A stretch of 14,737 nucleotides of DNA. Source: Chloroflexota bacterium (GTDB lineage: Bacteria > Chloroflexota > Limnocylindria > Limnocylindrales > CSP1-4). The stretch covers positions 7,285 through 22,021 of the forward strand of contig VBFZ01000072.1 of the NCBI GenBank assembly GCA_005880805.1. The letters run 5' to 3'. Position 1 is the first letter of the stretch; every line of letters begins with the position of its first letter. Below the pieces are notes generated by a model, which was given only the letters and a program-made list of their open reading frames with translations, ran no database searches and was not told where the DNA came from. Positions 13,487 through 14,737 of the stretch are shown one piece after another. The translations under genes and the position numbers were made by a program.

Positions 13487-13773
13487 GTGGTTCAACTCCA
13501 GCAGCTGGAAGACATGTTCCAGCGCACCCCTGCAAATGACGTTACGACGAGTGCTCGATAAGGACCGATTTGGCGACTATACGGAGCAGATATCGCCCCT
13601 GACGATATGTCGATGGTCACCCCGACCGATAGGCGTTGCGGCCGAACAACGCGCGGTACGGTGCGGCGTACTGAGGTGCGGTTTGGTGCGCGCGGCGCTA
13701 CCAGGTCCCCCTGGCTTGACATCGCCCCGACCGACGGCCATCGTCCGGCCGAGGAGGTCGAGCCCGCTCCCCG
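13487..13773. promoter_or_regulatory. divergent promoter region between the GGDEF-like and xanthine dehydrogenase genes
   Basis: This gap of about 290 bp holds no gene. Toward the minus strand, TATAGT (13576-13581 on the plus strand as ACTATA) is a good -10. An inverted repeat ATATCG-N7-CGATAT (13590-13608) lies just upstream of it. Nearer the gene is CTGGAA-N6-TTCCAG (13505-13522). Toward the plus strand, TTGACA (13716-13721) is a perfect -35 with a weak CATCGT (13739-13744) after 17 bp and GAGGAGG (13751-13757) before the ATG. Confidence 0.5.
13590..13608. promoter_or_regulatory. inverted repeat, candidate operator
   Basis: ATATCG (13590-13595) and CGATAT (13603-13608) are exact inverted copies 7 bases apart. 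The AT-rich arms stand out in this GC-rich DNA. The site covers the spacer and -35 region of the minus-strand TATAGT promoter, where a repressor of the GGDEF-like gene could act. Confidence 0.45.
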
Positions 13774-14737
13774 ATGACAATCCGCACGCCGACGAGACGT
13801 GTGCCGTTCCCCGGCGCCCCCGCCAGATCCGCTCCCGACGCCCTGGTCGTCGCGCCAGGCGACGTGGGTGTCGGACGCGTACGCGGGGCGCCGCTCCGGC
13901 GTGAGGGTCCGGCCAAGCTCACGGGACGGGCAAAGTACGCCGACGACCTCGTGTTCCCGGGCGCCTGGTACGGCGCGACGATCCGCTCGACGCAGGCCCA
14001 CGCGCGCCTGGACGGGCTCGAGCTCGATCCCGGCTTCGACTGGTCGAAGGTGGTGATCGTGACCGCCGCCGACATCCCGGGCGAGAACATCGTCTCGCTC
14101 ATCAGCGACGACCAGCCGGTCCTCGTCCCACAGGGCGGCGAGATCCGCCATCACGCAGAGCCGGTGGCCCTGCTCGCGGCGGCCGACCGTGAGACGCTGC
14201 GTGCCGCTCGCCGCCGGGTCACCCTCCGGACGACGGAGCTGCCGCCGGTCTTCGATCCGCTCCAGTCAGAGCAGGTCTTCGCCCACTTCGACATCCGCGC
14301 CGGCGACGTGGACGCCGCGCTGGCGGGCGCCGACCTGGTCATCGAGGGGACGTACCGGGTCGGCCACCAGGAGCAGCTCTACATCGAGAACCAGGCGATG
14401 ATCGCCGTCCCCCGCGAGGACGGCGGCGTCGCGGTACACGGCTCGTTGCAGTGCCCCTACTACATCCACAAAGCGATGAGGCGGGCGCTCCGCTTCGACG
14501 ACCGGCAGGCTCAGGTCGTCCAGGCGGAGACCGGCGGAGGCTTTGGCGGGAAGGAGGAGTACCCGTCGATGATCGCCCTGCACGCGGCGCTGCTGGCCCT
14601 CAAGTGCCGCCGCCCGGTGCGGATGATCTACGACCGCCACGAGGACATCGCCGCCACGACGAAGCGCCATCCGGCGATCGTGAAGTACCGGAGCGGCGTG
14701 AGCCGGGACGGTCGACTGCTCGGGCAGGACATCGAGA
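13774..14737 (+). CDS. xanthine dehydrogenase-type molybdenum-binding subunit (3' partial)
   Basis: Large, molybdopterin-binding subunit of a molybdenum hydroxylase. The first 321 residues are visible and the frame is open to the window end; full-length members have about 750-780. ATG 13774 is the only start: the frame is closed by a TGA at 13717-13719 and no start codon lies between. GAGGAGG (13751-13757) is rather far upstream (16 nt). After a disordered N-terminus, the aldehyde oxidase/xanthine dehydrogenase a/b hammerhead domain begins with PLRREGPAKLTGRAKYADD. The molybdopterin domain shows GTYRVGHQEQLYIENQAMIA, GGGFGGKEE (254-262) and DRHEDIAATTKRHPA (KRHP 297-300), classic family motifs. 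Xanthine dehydrogenase fits a region that also holds guanine deaminase. Carbon monoxide dehydrogenase and aldehyde oxidase are alternatives; the active-site loop that separates them is beyond the window. Confidence 0.93.
   Translation, partial: MTIRTPTRRVPFPGAPARSAPDALVVAPGDVGVGRVRGAPLRREGPAKLTGRAKYADDLVFPGAWYGATIRSTQAHARLDGLELDPGFDWSKVVIVTAADIPGENIVSLISDDQPVLVPQGGEIRHHAEPVALLAAADRETLRAARRRVTLRTTELPPVFDPLQSEQVFAHFDIRAGDVDAALAGADLVIEGTYRVGHQEQLYIENQAMIAVPREDGGVAVHGSLQCPYYIHKAMRRALRFDDRQAQVVQAETGGGFGGKEEYPSMIALHAALLALKCRRPVRMIYDRHEDIAATTKRHPAIVKYRSGVSRDGRLLGQDIE

Noticed and set aside
13655..13700. GGTGCG short repeats upstream of the xanthine dehydrogenase gene
   Set aside because: Three hexamers at irregular spacing in GC-rich DNA are not distinguishable from chance.

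Overview
The window is about 14.7 kb of GC-rich bacterial DNA with compact genes. It uses GTG and TTG as well as ATG starts, and at least two genes look leaderless. The best guess for the host is a Chloroflexota bacterium (Limnocylindria or Ellin6529-like soil or freshwater lineages). This rests on base composition and on an FMN-riboswitch-controlled, ThiXY-like ABC transporter, an arrangement known as RibXY from Chloroflexus. No rRNA or other taxonomic marker is present, so this is inference. I see no tRNA, CRISPR array, insertion sequence or phage gene.

Layout, left to right: (1) the 3' part of an FAD-linked glycolate/D-lactate oxidase (GlcD type); (2) a secreted DUF4331 protein and a membrane-anchored TPR protein, separated by a perfect 12-bp hairpin; (3) a hairpin terminator and a FGGY carbohydrate kinase with a candidate promoter that would give a leaderless mRNA; (4) an FMN riboswitch followed by a three-gene ABC importer (ATPase, permease, lipoprotein binding protein), most likely for riboflavin or a related flavin; (5) a guanine deaminase broken by a frameshift near its 3' end; (6) a convergent gene for an Xre-type regulator with an unusual C-terminal domain; (7) a regulatory region of about 245 bp with four helically phased copies of a 17-bp site; (8) an N-acyl-D-amino-acid deacylase-like amidohydrolase; (9) a convergent gene for a membrane protein with a degenerate GGDEF domain; (10) a divergent promoter region and the 5' part of a molybdenum hydroxylase large subunit (xanthine dehydrogenase type), which runs off the window.

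How the genes fit together: the clearest regulatory unit is riboswitch plus transporter. P1, an anti-sequestor and a ribosome-site sequestor can all be traced, and they favour a TTG start downstream of the aptamer. Guanine deaminase and the xanthine dehydrogenase-like subunit are consecutive steps of purine breakdown (guanine to xanthine to urate), although they are not adjacent. The Xre regulator and the D-aminoacylase-like gene are divergent around the operator array, so the regulator probably controls itself and the amidohydrolase. That array and the riboswitch are the two most notable non-coding elements. No wholly new multi-gene system is evident. The least described protein is the Xre regulator, whose C-terminal domain has a spacing of acidic residues and lysine that recalls PD-(D/E)XK nucleases.
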